From Clostridia bacterium (GTDB lineage Bacteria; Bacillota_A; Clostridia; Oscillospirales; CAG-272): a stretch of 13,212 nucleotides of DNA. The position numbers and the translations under genes are program-made. The notes below the pieces were generated by a model. It ran no database searches and was not told where the DNA came from. It saw nothing but the letters and a program-made list of their open reading frames with translations. The DNA lies in NCBI GenBank assembly GCA_017632155.1, contig JAGBRZ010000095.1:1-13212 (forward strand), in the 5' to 3' direction. Positions 13,040 to 13,212 of this stretch are shown piece by piece. The stretch's first letter is position 1, and each line of letters starts with the position of its first letter.

Positions 13040-13067
13040 AGTGGACAGTGATTAGTGGACAGTGGAC
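13040..13067 (+). repeat. Heptamer tandem repeat after the Gfo/Idh gene
   Basis: Four 7-bp units in the gene's sense: AGTGGAC, AGTGATT, AGTGGAC, AGTGGAC, then AGAAAGT. Begins 5 bases after the stop codon. The unit AGTGGAC also occurs in the murQ array. Confidence 0.85.
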
Positions 13068-13140
13068 AGAAAGTTGCGGGCAAATAATTTTGTTTGGTAC
13101 TTTTAAAACATTGTTTAGAGTGACAAGAATAATCCGAACT

Positions 13141-13211
13141 AGCCCGAGAGCGTTAATTTTTGGCGCTTTTGGGCTTGTCGTCCTAGCAAGATTAATATCT
13201 TGCGTCGTCCT
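13141..13211 (+). other. Structured intergenic region at the window edge
   Basis: AGCCCGAGAGCG (13141-13152) pairs over 12 bp, with two G-U pairs, with CGCTTTTGGGCT (13164-13175) around an 11-nt loop. There is no T tract after it. Then GTCGTCCT (13177-13184), a hairpin GCAAGAT-TAAT-ATCTTGC (13186-13203) and a second GTCGTCCT (13204-13211). The feature is cut by the window end; it may be part of a terminator region, a repeat or an RNA. Confidence 0.5.
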
Positions 13212-13212
13212 C

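Overview
The window looks like chromosomal DNA from a Clostridia-type Firmicute, probably an uncultured gut Oscillospirales or related lineage. Three things suggest this: a SCIFF precursor peptide with its radical SAM maturase, a pairing nearly diagnostic of Clostridia; strong GGAGG-type ribosome binding sites; and several near-consensus sigma-A promoters (TTTACA or TTGACA, 17 bp, TATAAT or TATACT). No rRNA, tRNA, CRISPR array, transposase or phage gene was seen. This is an inference from gene content; no database search was possible.

Layout. On the minus strand, 105-1373 encodes a secreted lipoprotein with two Cys/His modules separated by a Thr-Pro-Glu hexapeptide repeat. It is preceded by a strong promoter and a leader of about 170 nt that folds into a long irregular hairpin and ends in an intrinsic terminator just before the ribosome binding site. 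Next on the minus strand are scfB (1863-3242) and scfA (3427-3573), then an Orn/Lys/Arg-decarboxylase-family PLP enzyme (3640-4974) and a 69-residue membrane protein (5232-5441). A further minus-strand operon, 8911 to 5741, reads SLC45-like MFS transporter, glycerophosphodiester phosphodiesterase, murQ; it may salvage cell-envelope fragments. A Nudix ADP-ribose pyrophosphatase (9269-9826) is divergent from tcdA (10003-10710). TcdA is followed on the plus strand by an M42 aminopeptidase (10770-11813) and a Gfo/Idh/MocA protein with GH109-like features (11818-13035).

The intergenic DNA is the unusual part. It holds five kinds of structured repeat: (i) arrays of short hairpins joined by a constant ATGATAAT linker, at three loci; (ii) a multi-hairpin element of about 160 bp in two inverted copies, with compensatory base changes; (iii) 7-bp short tandem repeats of the form AGTNNNN at the 3' ends of three genes, always in the same sense as the gene; (iv) a perfect 53-bp inverted repeat around a 118-bp AT-rich spacer; and (v) a run of six different hairpins downstream of murQ. 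Several repeats run into genes and supply their stop codons (murQ, the 69-aa protein, tcdA, scfB).

The best candidate for an undescribed system is the leader RNA of the lipoprotein gene, which has the architecture of a riboswitch or attenuator (promoter, folded domain, terminator, RBS) and matches no class I can name. Next are the modular hairpin and heptamer repeat families, whose stems vary while pairing, linkers and position relative to genes stay constant.
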